Assembly: GCA_001564055.1 (NCBI GenBank)
Contig: LKNB01000007.1
Location: 19,668 to 83,667 of the forward strand
Source: Rhodothermaceae bacterium Tc-Br11_B2g6_7
GTDB lineage: Bacteria; Bacteroidota; Rhodothermia; Rhodothermales; Salinibacteraceae
DNA: 64,000 nt
Direction: 5' to 3'
Position numbers and translations under genes: made by a program. The notes below the pieces were generated by a model. The model was given only the letters and a program-made list of their open reading frames with translations, ran no database searches and had not been told where the DNA came from. Positions 16,723 through 25,023 of the stretch are shown here, piece after piece (the stretch's first letter is position 1; every line of letters begins with the position of its first letter).

Positions 16723-17688
16723 TCAGGGCCGTTGCTGATTGAGGATCTGCTGAACCTCCGCCAGTGCCCGGTCTTCCCAGGTACCGTCCTGGTACTGGAT
16801 CCAAACACGCTCCTTGAAAATGTCGAGCTTCTGGACGGTCCCGCGCCCGGTATCTGTTTCGATTGGGGTGTCCACCTGTGGGAAGTCCTGCAACTCCTGC
16901 ATGTACTGCTCCAGCTCGTAGTTGAGGCAACACTTGAGGCGGCCGCATTGACCACTCAGGCGGGTCGGGTTCAGCGGTAGGTTTTGCAATTTGGCAGCCT
17001 GGGTGGAGACCGGCTGAAACTCCTGCAGCCAGGTGGAGCAACACAGCTCGCGCCCGCACGAGCCAATGCCGCCAATCCGTGCGGCTTCATCCCGGGCCCC
17101 AATCTGCCGCAGCTCCACCCGTGTTTTGAACGTACGGGCCAGCTTCCGCACCAGCGCGCGGAAGTCTACCCGATGGTCCGCGGTGAAGAAAAAGGTCACC
17201 TTCTTTCGGTCGAACTGCCACTCGGAGTCAACCAGCTTCATAGGGAGCTCCAGCGCATCGATCGCCTCGCGACAGATGTGAAAGCTCTCGGCCTCTTCTT
17301 CCTTCAGCTCCTCCCACTGTTCAATGTCAGCCAGCGTGGCGCGGCGGATAACATTCGGGAGGAGCGCGTCATTATCGACGCCGTCAGCTTTCATGCGGAG
17401 CCGCACCATCTCCCCGCGCATGTGGATGGTGCCAAAGTCGTGGCCCCGGTCGGCTTCCACGATGACGTAATCGCCCGTCTGCAGGTCGAGCTCCAGCGTG
17501 TTACGGAAGAATCCCTTGCGGCCGCCTTTAAAGGTCACCTCCACCGATTCATAGGCCACCTGCGGGTGGTCCTGCCCGATGGTGTTAAGCCAGTCCAGCG
17601 TACGTGGAATGGGACATCCGCCCCCCGTTCCGCATTGCCCGCTGCCACATCCGCCGGTGCCACAACTCCCGCCTGATCCACAACCCAT
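16723..17688 (-). CDS. ricT: PSP1-domain protein RicT (YaaT)
   Basis: 321-residue homologue of Bacillus YaaT/RicT, part of the RicA-RicF-RicT complex that binds iron-sulfur clusters and influences RNA maturation and development in Bacillus; its role in Bacteroidota is less clear. The PSP1 core is visible: VEVTFKGGRKGFFRN, AEDRG-like ADRGHDFG, and the cysteine motifs GIGSCGRELCCSTWL and SGQCGRLKCCLNYE. The first 26 residues are an unusual Gly/Cys-rich run (MGCGSGGSCGTGGCGS and on) with six cysteines. holB lies immediately upstream, the same order as in Bacillus (holB-yaaT). Confidence 0.93.
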   Translation of the reverse strand: MGCGSGGSCGTGGCGSGQCGTGGGCPIPRTLDWLNTIGQDHPQVAYESVEVTFKGGRKGFFRNTLELDLQTGDYVIVEADRGHDFGTIHMRGEMVRLRMKADGVDNDALLPNVIRRATLADIEQWEELKEEEAESFHICREAIDALELPMKLVDSEWQFDRKKVTFFFTADHRVDFRALVRKLARTFKTRVELRQIGARDEAARIGGIGSCGRELCCSTWLQEFQPVSTQAAKLQNLPLNPTRLSGQCGRLKCCLNYELEQYMQELQDFPQVDTPIETDTGRGTVQKLDIFKERVWIQYQDGTWEDRALAEVQQILNQQRP

Positions 17689-17804
17689 AGCTTGTTCGTA
17701 TGCCCGAATCTATATGAAAGCACCGCATGCGTTTGCACACCGGTGTTGATGCCGTCTTCACACGATCGCTTCGCTGGAAAGGTCCACCGTGGGCGTGCGA
17801 ACGC

Positions 17805-18980
17805 TCACGCCGCGAACGGTGCGACGGGATCAGCCAGGGGCACGTAGAGACGCCCGCTGTGGCTCCCGCGCATGGCCCGGCCGAGGGCAGCGGCCAGCGT
17901 CATCATCGTGAGGCCAATCTGCACGTTGCGCTGCACGAGGTCGAGCGCATCTTCCACCAAATCTACCATGGCTTCGAGGTCAGCGTTGGGCAGGTTTGAG
18001 CAGAAGCGCGCAATGGCTTTGGCCTGGTCCACATTCACGAGCGGCGCATCGGCGCCCATGGTGTGATACAGCACGAGGTCGCGGATCCAGCTCAGGAGCA
18101 GCCGGAGCAACCCCTTTACGCGCTCGCGCCCCAAGCGCTGGATTTCTTCCGCCAGATCGGCCAGCTTGTCGAGGTCGCGCACGTAAGCGTAGCGCATGTA
18201 GTCGATGACCATCGCCCGATGGGCCATGAGGTCTTCGTTTTCGAGCAGGTCGAGGGCACGGGTGTACGAGCCATCGGCCATGCGAGCGTACGTGGCGGCT
18301 TTGTCAGCGGGCACATCGTCGCGATCGCGAAGGGCAGCGGCCAGCCCGTCGGCTGAGAGCGGATCGAACCGGAGCCGCTGGCAGCGCGAGAGGATGGTGG
18401 GCAGGAGCCGGTCGGGGCGCTTGGTGGTGAGGACAAATACGGTACGGTCGCCGGGTTCTTCGAGCAGCTTCAGGAAGGCATTGGCGGCCTCCGGGCGCAT
18501 CAGGTCGGCATCCAGCAGCAGGACGAATTTGTAGCGGCCCTCCAGCGGCTTGTAGCTCATAGACCGCCGAAGGTCGTCGTTGACGCGATCGACGTGGTAC
18601 ATGACCTGCTTGTTGGACGACTTGGTGGGGTCGTCCAGCGAGGGGCGCCGCACAAAGTCCACTGCGGCGTAGGGATGCTTGGCCAGGCGTTGAATACGCT
18701 GGGCCACGTCCTCCGTGTCGGTGCCTCGCGGGTAGGGCATCATCACGTGGACGTCGGGATGGATGAGCCGCTCAACCTTGCGGCAGCCGCTGCAGGCGCC
18801 ACACGGCTCCGGACCGCCCTCCGCACACTGGAGCGCCTGGGCGAAGGCGAGCGCCGCGGCGCGCTTGCCGGATCCGTCTGGCCCATGAAACAGGTACGCA
18901 TGGGCCACGCGCTGGCTGCCGATGGCCCGCTGCAGCGTCTCAAGTACGCGGGGTTGATCAATAACCGAGGCCCAAGCCAT
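17805..18980 (-). CDS. holB: DNA polymerase III delta' subunit
   Basis: 391-residue AAA+ clamp-loader subunit. It helps open and load the sliding clamp at primed sites. Walker A GPDGSGKRAA follows the N-terminal helix, and the zinc module CGACSGC with a preceding cysteine is present. The Walker B-like region is VLLLDADLMRPEAANAFLKL and the sensor/SRC motif ILSRCQRLRF is intact. ATG 18980 gives the usual N terminus (DQPRVLETLQRAI). It is the first gene of the minus-strand run holB-ricT-TPR-TPR; the tRNA-Met gene diverges from it across a 206-base space. Confidence 0.92.
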   Translation of the reverse strand: MAWASVIDQPRVLETLQRAIGSQRVAHAYLFHGPDGSGKRAAALAFAQALQCAEGGPEPCGACSGCRKVERLIHPDVHVMMPYPRGTDTEDVAQRIQRLAKHPYAAVDFVRRPSLDDPTKSSNKQVMYHVDRVNDDLRRSMSYKPLEGRYKFVLLLDADLMRPEAANAFLKLLEEPGDRTVFVLTTKRPDRLLPTILSRCQRLRFDPLSADGLAAALRDRDDVPADKAATYARMADGSYTRALDLLENEDLMAHRAMVIDYMRYAYVRDLDKLADLAEEIQRLGRERVKGLLRLLLSWIRDLVLYHTMGADAPLVNVDQAKAIARFCSNLPNADLEAMVDLVEDALDLVQRNVQIGLTMMTLAAALGRAMRGSHSGRLYVPLADPVAPFAA

Positions 18981-19150
18981 GCGCTTTTCGGGTGCACGTG
19001 CATATAGTGAGCACGCAAAGTAGGGCGCACGGGTGGCGGACGCAAGGCAGCACGCTCAAACACGGGGGCTGCACTTGTTCTTCAAACCGCTGCGGAAACA
19101 AAAGACCGGACTTGAGCGATTTACGCCGACTACATGTAACGGCGGCAACC

Positions 19151-19178
19151 TTTACCGCTCTGTCTCCGTTTTTATTAA
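19151..19178 (+). promoter_or_regulatory. Predicted sigma-70-type promoter of tRNA-Met
   Basis: TTTACC at 19151-19156, 16-base spacer, TATTAA at 19173-19178. The -10 ends eight bases before the first tRNA base, a normal start distance. Resembles the initiator-tRNA promoter at 54001. Confidence 0.5.
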
Positions 19179-19186
19179 ACATCAAT

Positions 19187-19260
19187 GGCGCGGTAGCTCA
19201 GCTGGTAAGAGCGTCGGATTCATAACCCGGAGGCCGAGGGTTCAAGTCCCTCCCGCGCCA
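19187..19260 (+). tRNA. tRNA-Met (CAT), elongator
   Basis: Cloverleaf drawn by hand: acceptor GGCGCGG/CCGCGCC with discriminator A, D arm AGCTCAGCTGGTAAGAGC, anticodon loop TTCATAA (anticodon CAT), T arm GAGGGTTCAAGTCCCTC. The CCA tail is not encoded. The anticodon stem has an A-C apposition at its last pair. The body resembles Bacteroidota elongator tRNA-Met and lacks the three consecutive G-C pairs of an initiator. A lysidine-modified tRNA-Ile2 also has CAT, and I reject it only on overall resemblance. Confidence 0.9.
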
Positions 19261-19284
19261 CTCCCCACAGCATCACGGGTACCC

Positions 19285-19319
19285 TCCCGCCTGGCTCCGG
19301 TGCCAGCGCGGGATTTTTT
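19285..19319 (+). terminator. Rho-independent terminator after tRNA-Met
   Basis: Stem TCCCGC-CTGGC paired with GCCAG-C-GCGGGA (19285-19295 with 19302-19313, one bulged C), loop TCCGGT, then six T (19314-19319). Starts 24 bases after the tRNA. Confidence 0.9.
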
Positions 19320-19344
19320 GTGGGCTGCCCGGGTGGATCACGCA

Positions 19345-19378
19345 TCAACGCCTCGCCCATTCACGGACGAGGCGTTGA
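19345..19378. repeat. Perfect 11-bp inverted repeat downstream of EF-G2
   Basis: TCAACGCCTCG at 19345-19355 and CGAGGCGTTGA at 19368-19378 around a 12-base loop. It lies between the convergent tRNA and EF-G2 genes. No T run follows on either strand, so it may be an RNA 3'-end structure or a poor terminator for the minus-strand gene. Confidence 0.6.
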
Positions 19379-19446
19379 AGCGTAGCCCGCACGCGCTGAG
19401 CAGACGCCCGCGGGCTTTTACCGTTGTAAGGCGTGGCCTTGTGCCG

Positions 19447-21570
19447 TCAGGCCTCTTGCAGCGTTGCGCCAGCCTCCGCGATGAGCGCTTCTTGCACGTG
19501 CGGCGGCATGGCTTCGTATGCGCTGAAGCGCGCCACATGTAGCCCGCGGCCCTGCGTCTTAGAGCGCAGCGTGGTTGCATACTCGTGCAGTTCGGCTTCC
19601 GGCACCTGCGCCCTCACCGTTTGGAAGAGCCCCTCCGCCTCAATGCCTTGAACGCGGGCCCGGCGCGTGGAAAGGTCACTCAGCACCTCGCCCACATCAT
19701 CCGGACGGACGGTCACCTCCAGGTCCATGATCGGCTCCAGGATGGCCGGGCGGGCATGCATGAAAGCCTCCCGGAAGCAGTGGCGGGCAGCGGTTTTGAA
19801 GGCGTTCTCGTTGGAGTCGACGTCGTGCATCCCCCCGTCGTAAATCACCACCCGCACATCGCCAAGGGGGTAACCCAGCAGGGGGCCTTCGGTGGCGTTC
19901 TCCAGGATGCCCTTCTGAATAGCCCCGAAAAAGCGCCGCATATCGATCACGCCCCCCACGATGGCATCGACGAAGTGCATCGTCGCACCCCAGTCGGTGG
20001 TCACGGTCTCCTCGTTGCGCACGCGGATGTCGGCGGGCGGAGTGAAGGTTGGCGTCAGCGGCTCAACCAGCAGCGAGATGTCCGCGAACTGCCCGGCACC
20101 GCCCGTTTGCTTTTTGTGGCGATACGAGGCGCGGGCGCGGCCTTGCACCGTTTCGCGGTAGGCAACGCGGGGCTCGTCGAAGACGACCTCCACCCCAGCG
20201 CGGCGGCGCAGGCGGTCCTGTACCACGGCCAGGTGCATCTTGCCCTGCCCGCCCAGCACGATCTGGTTCAGGTGGGGGTCGTGCTGCACGGTGAGCGAGG
20301 GGTCTTCCGCCTGCACCTGATTGAGCCCGCGGGCGAGCTTGTCTTCGTCCCCGTTGGTGGCCACCCGGACGGCTTGCCGGTACCGCGTTTCAGGAAATTC
20401 GATGGGCTCAATGATGGCGTCGTGACCCCTGGCGCGGAGCGTGTGGTTGGTGCCCGTTGACCGCAGTTTCACTACCGCGCCAAGATCACCAGCCGTCAGC
20501 CGCGCCACCTTTCGCCGATCCTGCCCACGTGCGACGTGGAGCGGACCGAGGCGCTCCGTGGCTCCCGTCTGCGCGTTTTCGAGATCCTGTCCGGTTTCCA
20601 GCGTGCCTGCGTAGACCCGTAAAAACGACAGGTTGCCCACGTGCTCTTCTGCCATCGTGCGGTACACAAAGGCCACCGGGTCGGCTGAGGGATCGCAAGC
20701 GACAGGAGGGCCCGAGACGGTGGCCGCCGGAGGCATGGATACAGGCGAGGGGCAGATCTTCGTGAGGAAGCTCATGAGGCGCGCGACCCCGATGTTTTCG
20801 GCCGTACTGGCCACAAAGATGGGAAACAGCTCACGCCGGATCATCGCGTCGTGGAGGCCCTGTCGCATCTGCTCTTCGGTGAGGGTCCCCTGGTCGAAGA
20901 ACTGCTCCATGAGCGCCTCGTCGTTTTCGGCAATGTCTTCCACCAGCGCCTGATGCAGCGCCTGCGCTTCCTCCTGAAACGGCGCAGCAATGGGCTGCAC
21001 CTCCGGCGTGCCGTCTTTCGGGTAGTACACCTGTTCCATCCGCAGCACATCGATGATGGAGCGGCTACCGGTGCCGCCCGGTAGCTGCACCACCGTGGCG
21101 CCCCGACCGAAGCGCTCTTTCACCTCCTCCACAAGGCCCCGAAAGTTGGCCTCCTCACGGTCCAAATGGTTGATGATGAAAAGCGACGGCTTCTGCGTCA
21201 TCTCGCCGTACGACCACGCCAGCTCCGTCCCCACCTGCACGCCGTCGGCCGCGTTCATCATAAACGCAGCGGTGTCACATACCTTCATAGCCGCGACCAC
21301 CTCACCCACAAAGTCAGGGTAGCCGGGGGTGTCGATCACGTTCAGCTTGTGGCCTTTCCACTCCACGTTAATGAGCGCGCTGAAGATCGTCATCTCACGG
21401 GCTTGCTCGTCGGTATGGTAGTCGCTCACCGTGGAGCCATCGCTGATGGTGCCCATCCGCTCAATCGCGCCGCTTTCGTATAGCATGGCCTCAGCCAGTA
21501 CCGTCTTACCGGTGCCCTGATGGCCCACCAGTACCACGTTGCGTAGATGTGCTGCATCGTAGGTATTCAT
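19447..21570 (-). CDS. Elongation factor G-like GTPase EF-G2
   Basis: 707-residue translational GTPase of the diverged EF-G2 class. The G1 loop is GHQGTGKT (16-23) instead of the AHIDAGKT of canonical EF-G; G3 is DTPGYPDF; G4 is NHLD instead of NKxD; the effector region reads REMTIFSALINVEW, without the usual ERGITI. Domains II-V follow, with GGQGKMHLAVVQDRL and the domain IV loop KKQTGGAGQFADISLLVEPL. Start chosen at 21570 because GAGGAGGC lies eight bases upstream, a rare clear ribosome site here; an upstream start at 21603 lacks it. EF-G2 proteins often lack normal translocase activity; the exact role here is unknown. Monocistronic by position. Confidence 0.88.
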   Translation of the reverse strand: MNTYDAAHLRNVVLVGHQGTGKTVLAEAMLYESGAIERMGTISDGSTVSDYHTDEQAREMTIFSALINVEWKGHKLNVIDTPGYPDFVGEVVAAMKVCDTAAFMMNAADGVQVGTELAWSYGEMTQKPSLFIINHLDREEANFRGLVEEVKERFGRGATVVQLPGGTGSRSIIDVLRMEQVYYPKDGTPEVQPIAAPFQEEAQALHQALVEDIAENDEALMEQFFDQGTLTEEQMRQGLHDAMIRRELFPIFVASTAENIGVARLMSFLTKICPSPVSMPPAATVSGPPVACDPSADPVAFVYRTMAEEHVGNLSFLRVYAGTLETGQDLENAQTGATERLGPLHVARGQDRRKVARLTAGDLGAVVKLRSTGTNHTLRARGHDAIIEPIEFPETRYRQAVRVATNGDEDKLARGLNQVQAEDPSLTVQHDPHLNQIVLGGQGKMHLAVVQDRLRRRAGVEVVFDEPRVAYRETVQGRARASYRHKKQTGGAGQFADISLLVEPLTPTFTPPADIRVRNEETVTTDWGATMHFVDAIVGGVIDMRRFFGAIQKGILENATEGPLLGYPLGDVRVVIYDGGMHDVDSNENAFKTAARHCFREAFMHARPAILEPIMDLEVTVRPDDVGEVLSDLSTRRARVQGIEAEGLFQTVRAQVPEAELHEYATTLRSKTQGRGLHVARFSAYEAMPPHVQEALIAEAGATLQEA

Positions 21571-21803
21571 TCGTGCCTCCTCGCTATTGGGTCCATAGCT
21601 CACCGGAAACCGCCCACGCGTCGCCGAGCCCTGCCTTGAGCGGCATTTGCTATTTCTTCACACACCACCAAGATACGGATTGAGGGCTCAGAATCAAGCC
21701 ACCCGGTCAATTTCCCCGTCTTGGGCGGCCCCTTGCTTTACCGAACCCATCGACCGCCGGCTCGTAGGTGAGCCTTGCTTTTTCGCTTGCTTCGACTTCC
21801 TCC

Positions 21804-22508
21804 ATGGCGCATCATCTTCTGGCACTTGAGACAGCAACCGCCGTGTGCAGTGTGGCCGTCTTCAGCGAACAGCACTGCCGCGCGCTGCTGACGCTCGACC
21901 GGCCGCGGCAGCATGCCGAGCGCCTGGTGCCAATGGTGGAACAGGCGCTGGCCTACGCCGGCCTTTCGGTAGAAGCCATGGAGGCTGTGGCGGTATCGGC
22001 CGGACCTGGCTCGTACACGGGCCTCCGCATTGGCGTAAGCACGGCCAAGGGGCTGGCGCTGGCCACGGATGCGGCCCTGATCGGGGTCTCCTCGCTGGCC
22101 GCACTGGCTGAACATGCAACGCTCACGGCACCCGCGGGTACGGCGGTTGTGGCTGCCCGCAAGGCTCGGCGGTCGGAGCTTTATGCTGCGGCATACCGTG
22201 TCTCCCCGAATCGTGCGCTCGAAACGGTGGCGCCACCTGCAGCGCTCACGACGGATGGACTTGCCGCGTGGTGGGAAGCCACGGGGCTTGACGACACATG
22301 CTGGGCGGTAGGCGATGCCGCCGCCTCAATGCAAGATGCCTTGCCGGACGTCCCGTTTCACGTCCTGCCGTTCCCCCACATCGGTCCGGACGCACGGACC
22401 GTCGGGCGGCGAGCGCTCCACCGCCTCGCGCGCGGCGAAACGGACGATATGGCGATGTTTGAGCCCTACTACCTGAAGGCCTATCATGCCAAAAAGCACG
22501 AGGGGTGA
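21804..22508 (+). CDS. tsaB: tRNA threonylcarbamoyladenosine biosynthesis protein TsaB
   Basis: 234-residue ASKHA-fold scaffold that dimerises with TsaD for t6A37 synthesis on ANN-decoding tRNAs. Marks: N-terminal LLALETATAVCSVAVF, HAERLVPMVEQAL, and the SAGPGSYTGLRIGVSTAKGL block conserved in TsaB. ATG 21804 is chosen because homologues begin just before LALETA; an upstream ATG at 21768 would add 12 residues. A 233-base space with no recognisable gene separates it from the divergent EF-G2. accD follows after 115 bases. Confidence 0.93.
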   Translation: MAHHLLALETATAVCSVAVFSEQHCRALLTLDRPRQHAERLVPMVEQALAYAGLSVEAMEAVAVSAGPGSYTGLRIGVSTAKGLALATDAALIGVSSLAALAEHATLTAPAGTAVVAARKARRSELYAAAYRVSPNRALETVAPPAALTTDGLAAWWEATGLDDTCWAVGDAAASMQDALPDVPFHVLPFPHIGPDARTVGRRALHRLARGETDDMAMFEPYYLKAYHAKKHEG

Positions 22509-22623
22509 GGGGCCTGCGCGGTGCGAATGTACCGACGGGCATGGCGCTTCAGCTGATTTTTTTAGATGTTGAAGGACCGTACACGGCGCGCTTGCTTTAA
22601 CGACCTGACAGTTTCCCAACCCT

Positions 22624-23469
22624 ATGAGCTGGTTCAAACGAAAAAAGAAAGGCATTCTCACGGAGCTCAGTGAGCAAAATGATATGCCTGAGGGGCAATG
22701 GGTCAAGTGCCCCGGCTGTAGCGCCATCCTGAACCGGCGCGAGCTGGAAGAGAACTTCCTGGTGTGCCCTAAGTGTGGCCACCATTTCAACCTGTCCAGT
22801 CAGCGCTACTTCAACCTCCTCTTTGATGAGGAGGCGTACGAGCGGCACGACGAGCACCTCACCTCCCGCGACCCGCTCCACTTTGAAGACCGCAAGCCTT
22901 ACACGCAGCGGTTGGAGGCTGCGCGCAAAAAGACCAGTCGCAATGAGGCGGTCCAATCAGCCACCGGTACGATCAACGGCCTACCGCTTTCCGTGGCGGT
23001 GATGGACTTCTCCTTCATCGGCGGCTCGATGGGGTCGGTGGTGGGCGAGATTCTGGCGCGGTCTGTGAAGCGTGCGTACACCGAAGACCGGGCCCTGATG
23101 ATCATCTCGCAGAGTGGCGGGGCACGCATGATGGAGGGGGCCCTGAGCCTCATGCAGATGGCCAAAACAAGCGCGCACCTGACGCGCCTGGCCGATAAGG
23201 GCCTGCCGTACCTGTCGTACATGTGCAACCCCACCACCGGGGGCGTGACGGCTTCCTTTGCTATGCTGGGCGACATCAACATGGCAGAGCCCGATGCGCT
23301 GATCGGGTTTGCCGGGCCGCGGGTGATCCGCGAAACGATCGGGCAGGACCTCCCCGAGGGGTTCCAAAAGTCGGAGTTTTTGCTGGAGCACGGCTTTCTG
23401 GACCTGATTGTAGACCGCCGCAACCTGCAAGAGGAAGTGGGGCGGCTCCTCGGTCTGCTGATGGCATAG
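22624..23469 (+). CDS. accD: Acetyl-CoA carboxylase carboxyltransferase subunit beta
   Basis: 281 residues. With AccA transfers the carboxyl group from biotin to acetyl-CoA, the committed step of fatty-acid synthesis. N-terminal zinc ribbon with Cys29, Cys32, Cys48 and Cys51 (KCPGCS and LVCPKCGHHF), then the crotonase-like carboxyltransferase fold: DFSFIGGSMGSVVGEI, ISQSGGARMMEGALSLMQMA, NPTTGGVTASFA and GFAGPRVIRETIG. Length is normal. A HAD hydrolase follows after 98 bases on the same strand. Confidence 0.97.
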   Translation: MSWFKRKKKGILTELSEQNDMPEGQWVKCPGCSAILNRRELEENFLVCPKCGHHFNLSSQRYFNLLFDEEAYERHDEHLTSRDPLHFEDRKPYTQRLEAARKKTSRNEAVQSATGTINGLPLSVAVMDFSFIGGSMGSVVGEILARSVKRAYTEDRALMIISQSGGARMMEGALSLMQMAKTSAHLTRLADKGLPYLSYMCNPTTGGVTASFAMLGDINMAEPDALIGFAGPRVIRETIGQDLPEGFQKSEFLLEHGFLDLIVDRRNLQEEVGRLLGLLMA

Positions 23470-23567
23470 CGCGCCGGCATCTTCCGTGCCCCCGCATGAT
23501 GCATTGCTCTGCAGTACGTGCCCATCGTCCGGGCCTATTCGATTTGTTTGTGCCATCACGTGTACGT

Positions 23568-24251
23568 ATGCGACTCCTCCTGTTTGATATTGACGGCACC
23601 CTCCTTACGTCCAGCGGAGCGGCCGGACCTGCCATTCTGCGGGCCCTCAGTGACCTGGTCGGGCGGCCGGTTGGCCTCAACGGCATCAGCTTTTCTGGCA
23701 AGACGGACCCCCTCATCCTTCGGGAAATCCTCCAAGCCAACGAGGTGCCTGAGGAGCAAATAGAGGCCCTTTTGCCACACGCGCTGCAGGCCTACGCTAC
23801 GCTGGCTTCCTCCGCCATCACGGCCGATACCGTGCGTGCCCTACCTGGTGCTCAGGCCCTCTTGGAGGCCCTTGCTCCCCAGCATAACACGCAACTCGCT
23901 CTGCTGACCGGCAACATCAAGCGCACGGCCTACTTGAAACTGGACGCCGTGGGGCTGGGCGGCTATTTTGCCTTCGGCGCGTTTGGCAGCGACGATGGCG
24001 ACCGGAATGCGCTTCCTCCTGTCGCCCGTCGCCGTGCCGAAACCGTCCTCAACGAGCCCGTAGCGTTTCAGGATACCGTCATCATCGGCGATACGCCGCG
24101 CGACATTTCGTGCGGCCGGGCACACGGCTGCCGTACCGTAGCGGTGGCTACCGGCTCGTTCGACGTAGACGCGCTGGCTGCCCACACGCCAGATATCGTA
24201 CTGCCTGACCTTGAGGACATGGATGTAGCCCTTGCTGCGCTCTTGGACTGA
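23568..24251 (+). CDS. HAD-superfamily phosphatase, phosphoglycolate-phosphatase-like
   Basis: 227-residue HAD hydrolase. Motif I DIDGT with nucleophile Asp7 and acid Asp9 (LLLFDIDGTLLTSSG), motif II Thr in LALLTGN, motif III basic residue in RRAETVLNEP or nearby, and motif IV IIGDTPRDISCGRAHG. A cap domain between residues ~15 and ~90 fits the C1-type PGP/beta-phosphoglucomutase group. ATG 23568 places motif I at residue 3 onward; a much longer open frame starting inside accD is an artefact. The substrate cannot be told from sequence. Confidence 0.85.
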   Translation: MRLLLFDIDGTLLTSSGAAGPAILRALSDLVGRPVGLNGISFSGKTDPLILREILQANEVPEEQIEALLPHALQAYATLASSAITADTVRALPGAQALLEALAPQHNTQLALLTGNIKRTAYLKLDAVGLGGYFAFGAFGSDDGDRNALPPVARRRAETVLNEPVAFQDTVIIGDTPRDISCGRAHGCRTVAVATGSFDVDALAAHTPDIVLPDLEDMDVALAALLD

Positions 24252-24418
24252 TCTGCAGCACGGTAGCCACGGGCCGCCTGCTCTTTTTACGCGGTCCATG
24301 CGGACAAACCGAAAAGCTCGCTTCTGTGGCCCTGTATCACTATATTGCGGGACTCCCACACCGAATCCTGTGCTCCCCCCACCGACGCGCAGCATTCATT
24401 CCCATCGTTCAGATCGCT

Positions 24419-24991
24419 ATGACTTCTTCCCCTCCCACTCCGGGCGACGAGCCGTCGCCGGAATCTACAGATAGTGCCCAGGAATTGGCACCGGAGATTT
24501 ATGAAGAACTCCGGCGGATTGCCCATTTTCAGCTGCGCCGCGAGCGCAGTGGACACACGCTTAACACCACCGCTCTCGTGCACGAGGCGTACCTTCGCCT
24601 GGCTGACCAGTCGGATGTCAGCTGGGAAAACCGCACGCACTTCATGGCCCTCTCGGCGCGTATCATGCGCCACATCCTGATCGACTACGCCCGCAAACGC
24701 AACGCCCTCAAGCGCGGCGGCGACCAGGTACGGGTCACCTTCAACGACGAATTTCATGGCGGCGAAGCCCGCATGTCGCAACTCATCGCGCTGGACAATG
24801 CGCTGGAGCGGTTGTCCGAGCAGGACGAGCGACTGGCCCGCGTGGTGGAGCTGCGCTTCTTTGGCGGGCTGAAGGAGCAGGAGATCGGCGACGTGCTGGG
24901 CATCTCGGCCCGCACCGTACGCCGCGACTGGCGAAAGGCGCGTGCTTGGCTATCTCTTACGCTCAAAGAAGACGAGGAGGCCGCAAGCTAA
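24419..24991 (+). CDS. ECF-family RNA polymerase sigma factor
   Basis: 190-residue alternative sigma factor. Region 2 includes HTLNTTALVHEAYLRLAD and FMALSARIMRHILIDYARKR; region 4 is the helix-turn-helix ELRFFGGLKEQEIGDVLGIS followed by RTVRRDWRKARAWL. This pattern belongs to the ECF subgroup common in Planctomycetes and Rhodothermales-like genomes (TIGR02999 type), which are often paired with protein kinases instead of anti-sigma factors. No anti-sigma gene or kinase is adjacent here. ATG 24419 gives a short Pro/Ser/Glu-rich leader; an in-frame ATG at 24326 would lengthen it. Convergent with the fructosamine-kinase gene. Confidence 0.9.
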   Translation: MTSSPPTPGDEPSPESTDSAQELAPEIYEELRRIAHFQLRRERSGHTLNTTALVHEAYLRLADQSDVSWENRTHFMALSARIMRHILIDYARKRNALKRGGDQVRVTFNDEFHGGEARMSQLIALDNALERLSEQDERLARVVELRFFGGLKEQEIGDVLGISARTVRRDWRKARAWLSLTLKEDEEAAS

Positions 24992-25023
24992 GCTCGGTCC
25001 GCAGGCGTGAGGTGGCCTGGCTG

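Noticed and set aside
19187..19260. tRNA-Ile2 (CAT, lysidine) instead of tRNA-Met
   Set aside because: The body resembles Bacteroidota elongator tRNA-Met more than tRNA-Ile2; tilS-recognition features were not evident. Decision would need tRNAscan or TFAM comparison.
23223..23567. Long upstream extension of the HAD gene into accD
   Set aside because: It is the +1-type out-of-frame reading of accD; the HAD motif I sits right after the ATG at 23568.
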